64,000 bases of DNA from an uncultured Niabella sp. (GCA_934486785.1 CAKSQK010000001.1:496001-560000), one strand, 5' to 3'; shown: positions 25,334-34,727, numbered from the stretch's first letter. The notes: generated by a model not told the origin, from the sequence alone. Translations and numbers: made by a program.

Positions 25334-26719
25334 ATGAGTAAAGTAAAAAAATCTTTCTTCTGCCAAAACTGTGGTTATGAAAGTGTGAAGTGGTTGGGCC
25401 AGTGCCCGTCATGCACGCAATGGAATACGTTTGTAGAAGAAGTGATTGATAAAGGCGGTGGTAAAGAAAACTGGAACCAGTATACCAGTGATCAAAAACG
25501 TGTACATAAAACCATTGCTATTGCTGATGTAAAGAGCATACAAGAACGACGCATCATCACCCCTGATGCAGAGCTGAACAGAGTTTTAGGCGGCGGCATT
25601 GTATTGGGAAGCCTTGTGCTGGTAGCCGGCGAACCGGGTATTGGCAAAAGCACATTGTTTTTACAAAATGGTTTGCAATTAAAAAATTTACGCGTACTGT
25701 ATGTGAGTGGTGAAGAGAGTGAACAACAAATAAAAATGCGTGCAGACCGCCTGGGCAATGATGATGAAATATTTCACAGCAATGATTTTTTCCTGCTGAC
25801 AGAAACCACCACGCAAACCATTTTTCAGGAGATAAAAAAAGTAAAACCAGACATTGTAATTATTGATAGTGTGCAAACGCTACAATCAAATTTTATTGAT
25901 GCAAGTGCGGGCAGCATTTCTCAAATAAAAGAATGCGCTGCAGAGTTTCAACGTTATGCAAAAGAAACGAATACGCCTGTGTTTTTAATTGGCCATATTA
26001 CAAAAGAAGGCGGCATTGCCGGACCTAAAATTTTAGAACATATGGTTGATGTGGTGCTTCAGTTTGAAGGTGACCGCCACTATGCGTACCGTATTTTACG
26101 CACGCTTAAAAACCGCTTCGGCAGTACGAGCGAGTTGGGTATTTATGAAATGACAGACCGCGGCATGCGTGGTGTGGCCAATCCCAGTGAAATCCTGATC
26201 ACCCAAAAAGACGAACCCCTGAGCGGAATAGCCATTGCTGCCACTCTCGAAGGTGTGAGGCCATTACTTATAGAAATACAATCCCTTGTAACTCAGTCAG
26301 TTTATGGCACACCGCAGCGCACAGTAAGCGGGTTTGATCTGCGAAGGCTGCAGTTACTGTTGGCCGTACTGGAAAAGCGGGGTGGTTTTCATTTTGGTGT
26401 TAAGGATGTGTTTTTGAACATTGCCGGTGGCATTAAAGTAGAAGATCCCAGCATTGACCTGGCGGTACTTTGTGCCTTATTGTCATCTTACGAGGATGTG
26501 CCTTTACCACAAAACATTTGCTTTGCCGGTGAAGTTGGCCTTAGCGGCGAAATACGCGCTGTAAATAAAATTGACCAGCGCATTGCCGAAGCCGAAAAGC
26601 TGGGATTTGAAAAGATCATTGTAAGCAAATACAACCAGTCTTTAAAACAAAAAGGCAGGTTTCAGATAGAAATAGTGCCTGTGGGGCGGGTGGAAGAAGT
26701 GTATGGAAAGCTATTTTAA
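25334..26719 (+). CDS. radA: DNA repair protein RadA (branch-migration ATPase)
   Basis: 461 residues from ATG 25334. The N-terminal zinc finger is C10-x2-C13-x10-C24-x2-C27, Walker A is GEPGIGKST (99-107), the RadA-specific KNRFGST motif is present, and the C-terminal Lon-like domain (VKVEDPSIDLAVLCALLSS...FAGEVGLSGEIR) is complete. RadA is a RecA-related helicase that drives branch migration during recombinational repair. The start at 25334 is set by homologues (MSKVKKSFFCQNCG); an in-frame start 24 nt upstream is unlikely, since the -7 box lies after it. Confidence 0.96.
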   Translation: MSKVKKSFFCQNCGYESVKWLGQCPSCTQWNTFVEEVIDKGGGKENWNQYTSDQKRVHKTIAIADVKSIQERRIITPDAELNRVLGGGIVLGSLVLVAGEPGIGKSTLFLQNGLQLKNLRVLYVSGEESEQQIKMRADRLGNDDEIFHSNDFFLLTETTTQTIFQEIKKVKPDIVIIDSVQTLQSNFIDASAGSISQIKECAAEFQRYAKETNTPVFLIGHITKEGGIAGPKILEHMVDVVLQFEGDRHYAYRILRTLKNRFGSTSELGIYEMTDRGMRGVANPSEILITQKDEPLSGIAIAATLEGVRPLLIEIQSLVTQSVYGTPQRTVSGFDLRRLQLLLAVLEKRGGFHFGVKDVFLNIAGGIKVEDPSIDLAVLCALLSSYEDVPLPQNICFAGEVGLSGEIRAVNKIDQRIAEAEKLGFEKIIVSKYNQSLKQKGRFQIEIVPVGRVEEVYGKLF

Positions 26720-26750
26720 ATTATTGTTCACAGTAAAAAAAATCATCTAT

Positions 26751-27359
26751 ATGAAAAAGTATACTTCTATTAAGCAGTTGGTTATCGACCAAACTATATC
26801 AAATGGCGAAATGCCTCCTTATGAAACCTTAACTAAAATTGTTTTAGAAAATTTCCCTAAAAGCAAATGGAAAGAAACTCATTATGCATGGTATAAATCT
26901 AAAATCAATACAGGTAAGTTCGATTTACCCGATTTCGTAGAAAGTCAAGATTTAGTTGTAGATCAGGTCATGGGAGAAGAACCGATATCGGAATTCGCGA
27001 TTTCAATTGAAAGGGATTTACAAAACTATATTTCCAGCAGACTAACAGAAATAGAAGACGGCTTGACATTAGTAAACAGAGAGTATAAGACAGATGCCGG
27101 TTTTATTGATATCCTCTGCAAAGACAGTAACGGGGATTATGTTGTTATTGAAACAAAAGCAGGAAGGGCTAAAGATGCTGCTGTAGGACAGCTTTTGGGC
27201 TATATCGGGGCATTAAAGGAAAATGGCATTAAAGAAAACATTAGGGGGATTTTAGTGGCATCAGACTTCGAAAACAGAACTGTATTTGCTGCAAAAGCTA
27301 TCGAAAATATGAGCTTAAAAAAATATAGCGTAAGCTTTTCCTTTGAAAGTGTTCACTGA
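26751..27359 (+). CDS. NucS/DUF91-like PD-(D/E)XK nuclease
   Basis: 202 residues from ATG 26751. The C-terminal half (about 85-200) has the NucS-type core: REYKTDAGFIDILCKDSNGDYVVIETKAGRAKDAAVGQLLGY, giving D in GFID and the E-T-K of the active site, followed by the conserved GQLLGYI helix. The N-terminal 70 residues are helical and look like a small DNA-binding or partner domain. NucS-type enzymes cut mismatched or branched DNA in archaea and actinobacteria. It follows radA by 31 bp; its DNA is more AT-rich than radA, which may indicate a later arrival. Confidence 0.75.
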   Translation: MKKYTSIKQLVIDQTISNGEMPPYETLTKIVLENFPKSKWKETHYAWYKSKINTGKFDLPDFVESQDLVVDQVMGEEPISEFAISIERDLQNYISSRLTEIEDGLTLVNREYKTDAGFIDILCKDSNGDYVVIETKAGRAKDAAVGQLLGYIGALKENGIKENIRGILVASDFENRTVFAAKAIENMSLKKYSVSFSFESVH

Positions 27360-27499
27360 GAGGTTAATTGTGTGTAAAATCGGTTTTCACGTGTTGCCAG
27401 ATTAATCATAGTAATGGATTAGAAAATGTATTTTTATGGGTCAAACAGTTTCCGGCTGACCGTATACTCTACCCTGAGATAGGCTATTTTCGTTATAAT

Positions 27500-28255
27500 T
27501 TAAATATTCAATCCGCCGCAAGCGCTGATGGTTTGCCCTGTAATATACGATCCCATATCGCTGGCCAGGAACAATGCAACATTAGCTATATCCTCTCCCT
27601 TTGCAAACTTACCAAGTGGTATATCTGCAAGATACTTTGCCGCGCCATCACCTTCGTTCAGGTAATGCGTCATGTCTGTTTCTACAAAGCCCGGCGCTAT
27701 GGCGTTGCATCGAATGTTGCGGCTACCCAGTTCCTTTGCCATGCTTTTGGTAAAACCAATGATGCCTGCTTTACTGGCCGCGTAGCTTGCCTGTCCGGCG
27801 TTGCCCATCACACCAATCACAGAGCTCATATTAATAATACTGCCGCTACGCGCTTTCATCATCGGGCGGATGATTTGCTTGGTCATGTAAAAGACACTGT
27901 TCAGGTTAGTATTTAAAACATCCTGCCATTGCTCTGGCGTAAGGCGCAGCAGTAAGTTATCTTTTGAGATACCGGCGTTGTTCACACAAATATCAATCTT
28001 ACCAAACTCCTGCAGCACACTATTTACAAAGGTTTCGCACTGGGCTATATCTCCTGCATTACTTTTATAAGCAACAACTTTTACACCCAAGCCTGATAAT
28101 TTTTCCTGTAATGCAGCCGCTCGTTCTGCGCTACTGTCGCTTATATAAGAAAAGGCCACGTTTGCGCCATGCTCTGCAAATTTTGTGGCAATAGCCTCGC
28201 CTATTCCTCTGGCTGCACCGGTTACAATAGCTACTTTATTTTCAAGGAGTTTCAT
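27500..28255 (-). CDS. fabG: 3-oxoacyl-[acyl-carrier-protein] reductase
   Basis: 251 residues from ATG 28255 (MKLLENKVAIVTGAARGIGEAIA). NADP-binding TGxxxGIG, NNAG in CVNNAGISKDN, catalytic Ser-Tyr-Lys in MSSVIGVMGNAGQASYAASKAG and the end YITGQTISACGGLNI all match FabG. It reduces beta-ketoacyl-ACP in fatty acid elongation. An in-frame start 30 nt upstream would begin inside the preceding gene's stop region and lacks family support. It lies 7 bp after the DUF3667 gene. Confidence 0.93.
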   Translation of the reverse strand: MKLLENKVAIVTGAARGIGEAIATKFAEHGANVAFSYISDSSAERAAALQEKLSGLGVKVVAYKSNAGDIAQCETFVNSVLQEFGKIDICVNNAGISKDNLLLRLTPEQWQDVLNTNLNSVFYMTKQIIRPMMKARSGSIINMSSVIGVMGNAGQASYAASKAGIIGFTKSMAKELGSRNIRCNAIAPGFVETDMTHYLNEGDGAAKYLADIPLGKFAKGEDIANVALFLASDMGSYITGQTISACGGLNI

Positions 28256-28262
28256 TTTTATA

Positions 28263-29087
28263 TCAATGGATTTGGTTAAGTACAATATTAAACAAAATAA
28301 ACCTATAGACGGTAAAAACCACTAATCTATGAACAAAATATATGGTTAGGCAAAGCAATATTCCCTGCCACCATTTTAATTGATAAAAGCGGGCAAAAGC
28401 TACATAGCAATACGCTAATAAAGGAATATAAATCAGGTATGTGATCAACTCATCGTTAAACTGTGTATAACCGGTTAGCGATGCATAGAGCATGAAAATA
28501 AACGGTAAAAGCAAAAAACCCCAAAGCAGAAATACAATATTGATCTCTGTTGAGATTACTAACTGGTCAAAAAATAATTTTCTTTTTTTAAAAGTAAACA
28601 GCCAGGTGAATAAAGCCGTGAGCGGTATAATAATCAATAACAAAGGCTTTGAAATCTTAGATGATTTTTCCTCAAAGATTTCTGCCAAATGCTGACGGGT
28701 AAAGCCCGTACTGTTTATTTTTTGTTCGATTTTTGATGCCGCAAACTCGCCATATTGCCTGTTGGTATGTTCTTCCATACTGATGTTCAGCCCGTCAAAA
28801 ACAGGAAAAAGCAGGTAAAGAATGACCAGCATCAAAAAAAATGATAGTGGTTTAAAGTACTTCTTCCTGATGCCATAGCTGTATTCGAAAGATAATTTGC
28901 CCGGAGCGGTAAATATTGTTTTTAGCGTGGTAAAAAATTTACCTTCAAAATGCGTGATAAAATGCAGGCTTTCTTCAAAAAAATGAGTAACATGCTTATC
29001 TTTTTCAGTATACACTTTTTCGCCACAGTGATTGCAAAATTTACCGGTAAATGTTTTTCCGCAATTTTTACAATTTTGTTGTGGCAT
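28263..29087 (-). CDS. DUF3667 domain membrane protein
   Basis: 274 residues from ATG 29087 (MPQQNCKNCGKTFTGKFCNHCGEKV). The N-terminal zinc ribbon CxxC-x8-CxxC and the stretch HVTHFFEESLHFITHFEGKFFTTLKTIFTAPGKLSFEYSYGIRKKYFKPLSFF define DUF3667; about five membrane segments follow. Function is unknown. The frame is open upstream to the mnmG stop, but the zinc ribbon start is the natural one. It precedes fabG in one likely transcript. Confidence 0.88.
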   Translation of the reverse strand: MPQQNCKNCGKTFTGKFCNHCGEKVYTEKDKHVTHFFEESLHFITHFEGKFFTTLKTIFTAPGKLSFEYSYGIRKKYFKPLSFFLMLVILYLLFPVFDGLNISMEEHTNRQYGEFAASKIEQKINSTGFTRQHLAEIFEEKSSKISKPLLLIIIPLTALFTWLFTFKKRKLFFDQLVISTEINIVFLLWGFLLLPFIFMLYASLTGYTQFNDELITYLIYIPLLAYCYVAFARFYQLKWWQGILLCLTIYFVHRLVVFTVYRFILFNIVLNQIH

Positions 29088-29161
29088 TTGCAATCGTTTT
29101 GTTGATTGGTAAAAATAAGTTTTATGCGTTGTACAAAATTTTGGCATGTACAAAGTCTTCA

Positions 29162-31030
29162 TCACCTTCCCATATACACCATCAATATTTGTACATCACT
29201 GGGGTTGATGCCTGAAATGCGGCTGGCTTGCCCTAAAGTGCGTGGTTTTATCCGGATCAGTTTTTCACGCGCCTCATTGCCAAGAGAGGCAAGTTTAGAA
29301 TAGTCAAAACTTTCGGGAATTACATGATCTTCCATTTCGCCCATGCGGGCCACCAGTTCCTTTTCTTTTTGTATATATGTGTCATACTTTACTTGGATGG
29401 ATGCCTGCTCTGCCTCCTCCGCTGAAAAATCTTTCAAATATTCTTTAATAAAAGGAACAACGCTGGCTAAGTCATCCAATTCCACACCAGGTCTTAATAA
29501 CAGTTTTTCAATTTTTTGTTTTTCAGTAATGGGCGATGAATCCATCTGCTGCAAAAACTCATTGATCTCTGCCGGATTGATGCTTTGCTCTTTTAAAAAA
29601 GATTTGATGCGGGCAACTTTTTGGTTCTTTTCAGAAACTCCTGCCATTCTTTCATCAGAAGCCAGTCCTATAGCATGGCTCAGCGGCGTTAACCTTGCAT
29701 CAGCATTATCCTGCCTTAATAAGGTCCGGTATTCGGCACGTGAGGTAAACATGCGATAAGGTTCTTCAGTGCCTTTGTTAATGAGGTCATCAATCAAAAC
29801 CCCAATATAGGCTTCACTTCTTTTTAATGTAAAAGGTTCCTTTTGCCTCACATTCTGGTGGGCATTTATTCCCGCTATCAATCCCTGGCAGGCAGCTTCT
29901 TCATAACCTGTTGTGCCGTTTATTTGCCCGGCAAAGAATAAGTTACGTATTAATTTTGTTTCTAATGTATTTGTAAGCTGTGTTGGTGGAAAATAATCAT
30001 ATTCTATGGCATATCCCGGCCTGAACAGTCGCGCATTTTCAAAACCCGGCACCATTCGCAGAGCTTTGTATTGCACTTCTTCCGGCAATGAAGTAGAAAA
30101 GCCATTTACATAGATTTCTACAGTATTCCAGCCTTCCGGCTCTACAAACAACTGGTGGCGCTCTCTTTCTGCAAACCTGTTGATCTTATCTTCAATGCTT
30201 GGGCAATACCTGGGACCAGTACCGTCAATCCTTCCTGCATACATAGGGCTTCGATCAAAACCGGTTTTCAACTCCTCATGCACATTGGTATTAGTGTATG
30301 TAATCCAACAGCACCGTTGTTCCTTTGGAGAGATTTTTTTGGTATTTGTGAAAGAAAATCCCGTAATCTCATCATCGCCTTCCTGAATTTCCATTTTGCT
30401 GTAATTCAGGCTGCGGCCATCTACTCTTGGCGGTGTACCGGTTTTCAGGCGGTCACTCTCAAACCCAAACTGTACCAATTGCTCCGTAATTCCCGTTGCA
30501 GCTTTCTCCGCAACCCTTCCTCCACCAAACTGTTTTTCGCCTATATGAATAATTCCGTTTAAGAACGTTCCATTTGTAAGTACAACAGATGTTGCATGAA
30601 TCTCGTGACCCATACCTGTAACAACACCGCAAACCCGGTTATCTTTAACAATGAGGCCTTTTACCATATCCTGATAAAAATCCAGGTTAGGAGTTTGCTC
30701 CAGCATTTCCCTCCATTTAGACGAAAACAACATTCTGTCGCTTTGGGCGCGCGGGCTCCACATTGCCGGGCCTTTGCTACGGTTGAGCATGCGAAACTGT
30801 ATCATTGTTTCATCAGTTACAATACCTGAGTAACCGCCCAGCGCATCAATTTCACGTACAATTTGACCTTTTGCAATGCCGCCCATAGCCGGGTTACAGC
30901 TCATTTGGGCAATTGTCTGCAAATTCATTGTTATTAAAAGCGTCTTTGAACCCAGATTCGCCGCCGCCGCCGCCGCCTCGCATCCGGCATGACCGGCTCC
31001 TACTACTATCACATCGTATTTTTGAAACAT
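29162..31030 (-). CDS. mnmG: tRNA uridine-5-carboxymethylaminomethyl modification enzyme MnmG (GidA)
   Basis: 622 residues, full length. FAD-binding VGAGHAGCEAA lies at about residues 10-20, followed by QMSCNPAMGGIAKGQIVREIDALGG and the later GTPPRVDGRSL and GQINGTTGYEEAACQGLIAG. With MnmE it installs the cmnm5 group on the wobble uridine of several tRNAs. Its -7 box at 31035-31042 is 4 nt from the start codon. mnmG commonly sits near the replication origin, consistent with the parS sites next to it. Confidence 0.97.
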   Translation of the reverse strand: MFQKYDVIVVGAGHAGCEAAAAAANLGSKTLLITMNLQTIAQMSCNPAMGGIAKGQIVREIDALGGYSGIVTDETMIQFRMLNRSKGPAMWSPRAQSDRMLFSSKWREMLEQTPNLDFYQDMVKGLIVKDNRVCGVVTGMGHEIHATSVVLTNGTFLNGIIHIGEKQFGGGRVAEKAATGITEQLVQFGFESDRLKTGTPPRVDGRSLNYSKMEIQEGDDEITGFSFTNTKKISPKEQRCCWITYTNTNVHEELKTGFDRSPMYAGRIDGTGPRYCPSIEDKINRFAERERHQLFVEPEGWNTVEIYVNGFSTSLPEEVQYKALRMVPGFENARLFRPGYAIEYDYFPPTQLTNTLETKLIRNLFFAGQINGTTGYEEAACQGLIAGINAHQNVRQKEPFTLKRSEAYIGVLIDDLINKGTEEPYRMFTSRAEYRTLLRQDNADARLTPLSHAIGLASDERMAGVSEKNQKVARIKSFLKEQSINPAEINEFLQQMDSSPITEKQKIEKLLLRPGVELDDLASVVPFIKEYLKDFSAEEAEQASIQVKYDTYIQKEKELVARMGEMEDHVIPESFDYSKLASLGNEAREKLIRIKPRTLGQASRISGINPSDVQILMVYMGR

Positions 31031-31034
31031 TTTG

Positions 31035-31042
31035 CAAAGGTA
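31035..31042 (-). promoter_or_regulatory. -7 promoter box of mnmG
   Basis: Minus strand TACCTTTG, full TAnnTTTG match, separated by 4 nt from ATG 31030. Confidence 0.5.
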
Positions 31043-31073
31043 TTAATGGTGAGCCAAGGAATAAAACTTTATA

Positions 31074-31089
31074 TGTTTCACGTGAAACA
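31074..31089. other. parS site (ParB binding), copy 1
   Basis: TGTTTCACGTGAAACA, a perfect palindrome and 16/16 match to the ParB/Spo0J parS consensus TGTTNCACGTGAAACA. It lies in the gap between mnmG and ybeY. Confidence 0.85.
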
Positions 31090-31095
31090 AACAAG

Positions 31096-31551
31096 TTATG
31101 TTCCACGTGAAACGAAATACTTGTTCAAAAGTAAATCTTCCTCTTGTTTCATGAAGCGCTGCTCCTCTTCACTCTTGTCCCCCAGCCCAATAAGATGTAA
31201 ACATCCGTGAAAAATCACACGATGAAGCTCGTGTAGAAACGTAACCTGATTATACGCTGCGTTATCTTTTACGCGATCAATACTTATATAAAGTTCGGCT
31301 TCAATAACCGGCTCATTAAAATTAGTAAATGGGAATGTAATGATGTCAGTATAATAATTATGTTTTAGATGATGCTGGTTCATTGTTAATAGCTCTTCAT
31401 CAGAACAAAAGATGATCCTAATCTCCCCGGAGGTTTTTCCGGCCTGCTGAAAAAAACCGGATAAAAATTGTTTCAGCCTTTTGCGCTCAGGCAGGTTGAC
31501 ATTCTTTTGAAAAAAGAACAAGATTTTTATTGTTGAAACTGCACCCATCAT
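31096..31551 (-). CDS. ybeY: endoribonuclease YbeY (rRNA maturation)
   Basis: 151 residues. The zinc motif is HGCLHLIGLGDKSEEEQ: the usual third histidine of HGxLHLxGxDH is D, as is common in Bacteroidota. YbeY takes part in 16S rRNA 3'-end maturation and ribosome quality control. Start is ATG 31551 or the adjacent ATG 31548. The last six codons before the stop (FVSRGT) are encoded by the second parS site, so binding site and coding sequence overlap. Confidence 0.9.
   Translation of the reverse strand: MMGAVSTIKILFFFQKNVNLPERKRLKQFLSGFFQQAGKTSGEIRIIFCSDEELLTMNQHHLKHNYYTDIITFPFTNFNEPVIEAELYISIDRVKDNAAYNQVTFLHELHRVIFHGCLHLIGLGDKSEEEQRFMKQEEDLLLNKYFVSRGT
31099..31114. other. parS site (ParB binding), copy 2
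   Basis: TGTTCCACGTGAAACG, 15/16 to the parS consensus (last base differs), 25 bp from copy 1 centre to centre and inside the 3' end of ybeY. Confidence 0.75.
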
Positions 31552-31586
31552 TCAAAAATCGTAAACAAAAAACAAATGACAATGGT

Positions 31587-31594
31587 TAGTTTTG
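31587..31594 (+). promoter_or_regulatory. -7 promoter box of feoA-nadD
   Basis: TAGTTTTG, full TAnnTTTG match, ending 4 nt before ATG 31599. Confidence 0.5.
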
Positions 31595-31598
31595 TACC

Positions 31599-31835
31599 AT
31601 GCATACAGGATTTAAATTATTGTCAGACCTAAAAGCCGGTCAAAAAGCAAAGATTACAAAATTTACATCTGAAGAGATTTTTCTCAAATTAATGGAAATG
31701 GGTTGCCTGCCAGGCGAACCTATCGAGATCTTAAAAAAAGCTCCGCTGAATGACCCGATTTCTGTAGCTGTAGCCGGTTATACGTTGAGCTTGCGTGTAG
31801 AAGAAGCCAGATATATTGAAGTAGAGTTGATATAA
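31599..31835 (+). CDS. FeoA-domain protein
   Basis: 78 residues with the SH3-like FeoA fold: LSDLKAGQKAKITKF at the start, LMEMGCLPGEPIEILKKAPLNDPISVAVAGYTLSLRVEEARYIEV to the end. FeoA normally modulates the ferrous iron transporter FeoB, but no feoB is adjacent. It is followed 11 bp later by nadD, with which it must share a transcript. Confidence 0.88.
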   Translation: MHTGFKLLSDLKAGQKAKITKFTSEEIFLKLMEMGCLPGEPIEILKKAPLNDPISVAVAGYTLSLRVEEARYIEVELI

Positions 31836-31846
31836 AAATATGGCCT

Positions 31847-32419
31847 ATGAAAATCGGTTTATTTTTTGGCTCTTTTAATCCCATCCATCACGCCCATCTC
31901 ATCATTGCCAATTATATCATTAACCAAGACTTGGTTGACAAAATATGGTTTGTGGTATCACCACATAACCCGCTAAAAGAAAGTCAGTCACTGCTAAATG
32001 AAAACCACCGGTTGCACCTGCTGAATCTGGCCATTGAAGGTGAACTACACCTTCGGGCAACGGATATTGAATTTCATTTACCCCGGCCCTCTTATACAAG
32101 CTATACATTAAATCATTTAAAAGAAAAATACCCTAATGATGAGTTTGTGGTAATTATGGGAGGTGATAGTTTTCAAAACATAACGAAGTGGAAAAATTAC
32201 GATTATATTATAAATAATTATAATATAATTATATACAATCGCCCGGGTTTTATTATTGATAATTCGCTCAACGCTCGTTTAACCATTGTAGACGCTCCGC
32301 TGCTGGAGCTGTCTGCCACAGCAATAAGGCAGCTTATTCGCCAGAAAAAGTCTGTACGCTATATGTTGCCCGACGCTGTTATTGAAGAAATTGAAAAGGG
32401 CGGTTATTACAGAAAATAA
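31847..32419 (+). CDS. nadD: nicotinate-nucleotide adenylyltransferase
   Basis: 190 residues. The nucleotidyltransferase motif GSFNPIHHAH lies at residues 8-17 and the second motif is ELSATAIRQLIRQKKSVRYMLPDAV. The enzyme adenylates nicotinate mononucleotide, late in NAD synthesis. nadA, which makes quinolinate earlier in the same pathway, is 1.3 kb away on the other strand. The 3' end is convergent with chrA, 2 bp apart. Confidence 0.94.
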   Translation: MKIGLFFGSFNPIHHAHLIIANYIINQDLVDKIWFVVSPHNPLKESQSLLNENHRLHLLNLAIEGELHLRATDIEFHLPRPSYTSYTLNHLKEKYPNDEFVVIMGGDSFQNITKWKNYDYIINNYNIIIYNRPGFIIDNSLNARLTIVDAPLLELSATAIRQLIRQKKSVRYMLPDAVIEEIEKGGYYRK

Positions 32420-32421
32420 AT

Positions 32422-33657
32422 TTAAAAGAAAGCGCCCAGCGCAAGACATGCAACCACCACAACCGGCGCCGGTATTTTGGTAAAGGTTAATATTAAAGCA
32501 GTTGCTGCAATAACGGCCGCGTTGGTAACTCCGGAGAAATCCTGGGTAAGAAAAGAAATATCTTTCATAATATATATAGTGGAACCAGCCATAATACCCA
32601 TAACCGCAGCATTAATTCCTTCAAGCGAACGGTAAATGGCTGAAAACTTTTTCAGGTTGCTCCATATGGGATAAAAGAAAAGCACCAGCAACGCTGCCGG
32701 AAGAAAAATGGCCACCATTCCTATCACACCTCCCAAAACCTGCATGGGAACGCCACCATCACGTAGCGCCAGGCTGCCCGTATAAGAAGAAATTGAAAAT
32801 ACCGGGCCGGGCATGGCACGTACCAGCCCCATTCCCAACAGCATATCCTTACGGTCAATTTGTATCACGTTTGGATTTTTATCCTGCACGGCTTCAGGCC
32901 TTACACTAAATTGCTCGTACATTAAAGGCATTAACACATTACCTCCTCCAAAAACCAGGCTGCCCATACGGTAAGTATTTTCAAAAAGGTTCAGCGGCTG
33001 ACGGTTGTCCCAGTCCTGCTTGCGCGCTGTTTCACTAAGGGCGCCGGCTAAAATAAAAATGATGGCAAAAAGCCAGATGTTCCACCATTGTACCTTCTTT
33101 GGCTTTTCATGAATTTGGGGAATTCTTTTTTTGCTGAGGTTGGTTAATATACCGCCCAGCACGATCAGTATCGGAATGATATAGGGCTTGCCAAATGCCA
33201 AAAAAGTAACTAAACAGGTTACAACGGCAATAATAGCCGTAATTAAATTCTTAACCGAATACGGAAAAGCCGCCACGCATGCATAAATTAAAAACCCCGC
33301 GGCCATGGGTACAATAAACTTAAAAATACGCTGCCATGAATCATCATCGCCCATGCTGTTGACCAAAAAAGACAGGCCCAGCATCAGCGCGCAGGAAGGC
33401 AACACCCACACCAGTAAAGTTAGTACGGCTAACGGAACACCACCACGCTTAAAGCCAATGAGCATAATGGTTTGAACAGATGAGGCGCCGGGTAACAACT
33501 GGCAAAAAGCATTGTACTCTAACAGTTCCTGCTGGCTTACGTAAGGCGTTTGTTTTACAAAGGTCTTCATCATCATGGCCAGGTGCGCCTGCGGCCCGCC
33601 AAAAGCAGTAATGCCATGAATGAAAACAAGCCTTAAAAAATGCAGATGACGCAGCAT
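32422..33657 (-). CDS. chrA: chromate transporter ChrA family, two-domain type
   Basis: 411 residues with two CHR repeats: the first has ITAFGGPQAHLAMM and FCQLLPGASSVQTIMLIG, the second GSLVFGGGNVLMPLMYEQF and GLVRAMPGPVFSISSYTGSLA. About ten to twelve membrane segments. Long-chain CHR proteins expel chromate in some bacteria, though many members have no tested substrate. No chrB or other metal-resistance gene is next to it. Confidence 0.9.
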   Translation of the reverse strand: MLRHLHFLRLVFIHGITAFGGPQAHLAMMMKTFVKQTPYVSQQELLEYNAFCQLLPGASSVQTIMLIGFKRGGVPLAVLTLLVWVLPSCALMLGLSFLVNSMGDDDSWQRIFKFIVPMAAGFLIYACVAAFPYSVKNLITAIIAVVTCLVTFLAFGKPYIIPILIVLGGILTNLSKKRIPQIHEKPKKVQWWNIWLFAIIFILAGALSETARKQDWDNRQPLNLFENTYRMGSLVFGGGNVLMPLMYEQFSVRPEAVQDKNPNVIQIDRKDMLLGMGLVRAMPGPVFSISSYTGSLALRDGGVPMQVLGGVIGMVAIFLPAALLVLFFYPIWSNLKKFSAIYRSLEGINAAVMGIMAGSTIYIMKDISFLTQDFSGVTNAAVIAATALILTFTKIPAPVVVVACLALGAFF

Positions 33658-33719
33658 GATAAACCTTACATCTTTAGGTTTGACAGATGTTTAAAGTTAA
33701 TGGTTTTCAAGCAGGTTGC

Positions 33720-34727
33720 CTACAATCCCGCCTGCCTGCTGATCTCCAGCATCCTGTCAATGGGTTTTTTGGCACTTAGGCGCAATGCTTCATCCATAAT
33801 GATGTCAGGTTTTTCGTACTTCATGCACAGGTACACTTTTTCAAGCGTGTTACGCTTCATGTGCGGGCAATCGTTGCACGCACACTCATTATTGGGTGGT
33901 GCGGGTATGAATGTTTTATGCGGACTCGCTTTGATCATCTGGTGCAAAATACCCGTTTCGGTGGCAACAATGTATTCCTGCGCGTCATCGTTCATGGTGT
34001 ATTTTAAAAGCCCCGTGGTAGAGCCGATAAAATCTGCCATTTTCAGCAGTGGTTCTTCACATTCGGGGTGAGCAATAAGCTTGGCATTGGGATGCTCGTG
34101 CTGCAGGCGGGTAATTTTCTCCAGGCTGAAGATCTCATGCACCATACACGCGCCGTTCCAGAGCAGCATGTTACGGCCGGTTACTTTGTTCAGGTAAGCG
34201 CCCAGATTTCTGTCGGGCGCAAAAATAATTTTCTGTTCTGGCGGAAAACTATCCACAATCACTTTGGCATTGCTGCTGGTAACGATCACATCACTCAGCG
34301 CTTTAATGCCTGCGCTGCAGTTGATGTAGCTCACCACTACATGGTCGGGGTGCTGCTCTTTGAATTTCTGAAACAGTTCCGGCGGACAGCTATCGCTTAG
34401 CGAACAACCCGCTTTTAAATCAGGGATCACCACTTTTTTTGTAGGATTCAGGATCTTTGCCGTTTCGGCCATGAAATGCACACCGGCAAACACGATCATG
34501 TCTGCATCGGTTTTTTCGGCTTCCTGCGCCAGGCCCAGGCTGTCGCCAATGTAATCTGCCACGTCCTGAATATCGCCCTCCTGGTAGTAGTGAGCCAGCA
34601 AAACAGCGTTTTTTTCCTTTTTCAGTTTTTCAATTTCTGCAAAAAGGTCCAGCGTGGGGTCTACCTCGATGTCCAAAAAACCTGTTTCTTCCACGTCGTT
34701 GATCGCTTCCGGTAAAAATTCTGCCAT
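33720..34727 (-). CDS. nadA: quinolinate synthase A
   Basis: 335 residues from ATG 34727. Key stretches are [40 protein letters not shown] and the conserved cysteines in [18 protein letters not shown] and [21 protein letters not shown], which carry the [4Fe-4S] cluster. NadA condenses iminoaspartate with dihydroxyacetone phosphate to quinolinate, the first ring of NAD. A possible TTG start 18 nt upstream lacks support. Upstream is the putative replication origin. Confidence 0.95.
   Translation of the reverse strand: MAEFLPEAINDVEETGFLDIEVDPTLDLFAEIEKLKKEKNAVLLAHYYQEGDIQDVADYIGDSLGLAQEAEKTDADMIVFAGVHFMAETAKILNPTKKVVIPDLKAGCSLSDSCPPELFQKFKEQHPDHVVVSYINCSAGIKALSDVIVTSSNAKVIVDSFPPEQKIIFAPDRNLGAYLNKVTGRNMLLWNGACMVHEIFSLEKITRLQHEHPNAKLIAHPECEEPLLKMADFIGSTTGLLKYTMNDDAQEYIVATETGILHQMIKASPHKTFIPAPPNNECACNDCPHMKRNTLEKVYLCMKYEKPDIIMDEALRLSAKKPIDRMLEISRQAGL

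Noticed and set aside
26703..26750. Upstream start for the NucS-like gene
   Set aside because: It overlaps the end of radA and adds a sequence without similarity; ATG 26751 is better.
27385..27402. CACGTG-centred sequence as a third parS site
   Set aside because: Flanks (TTTTCACGTGTTGC) differ from the consensus at too many positions.
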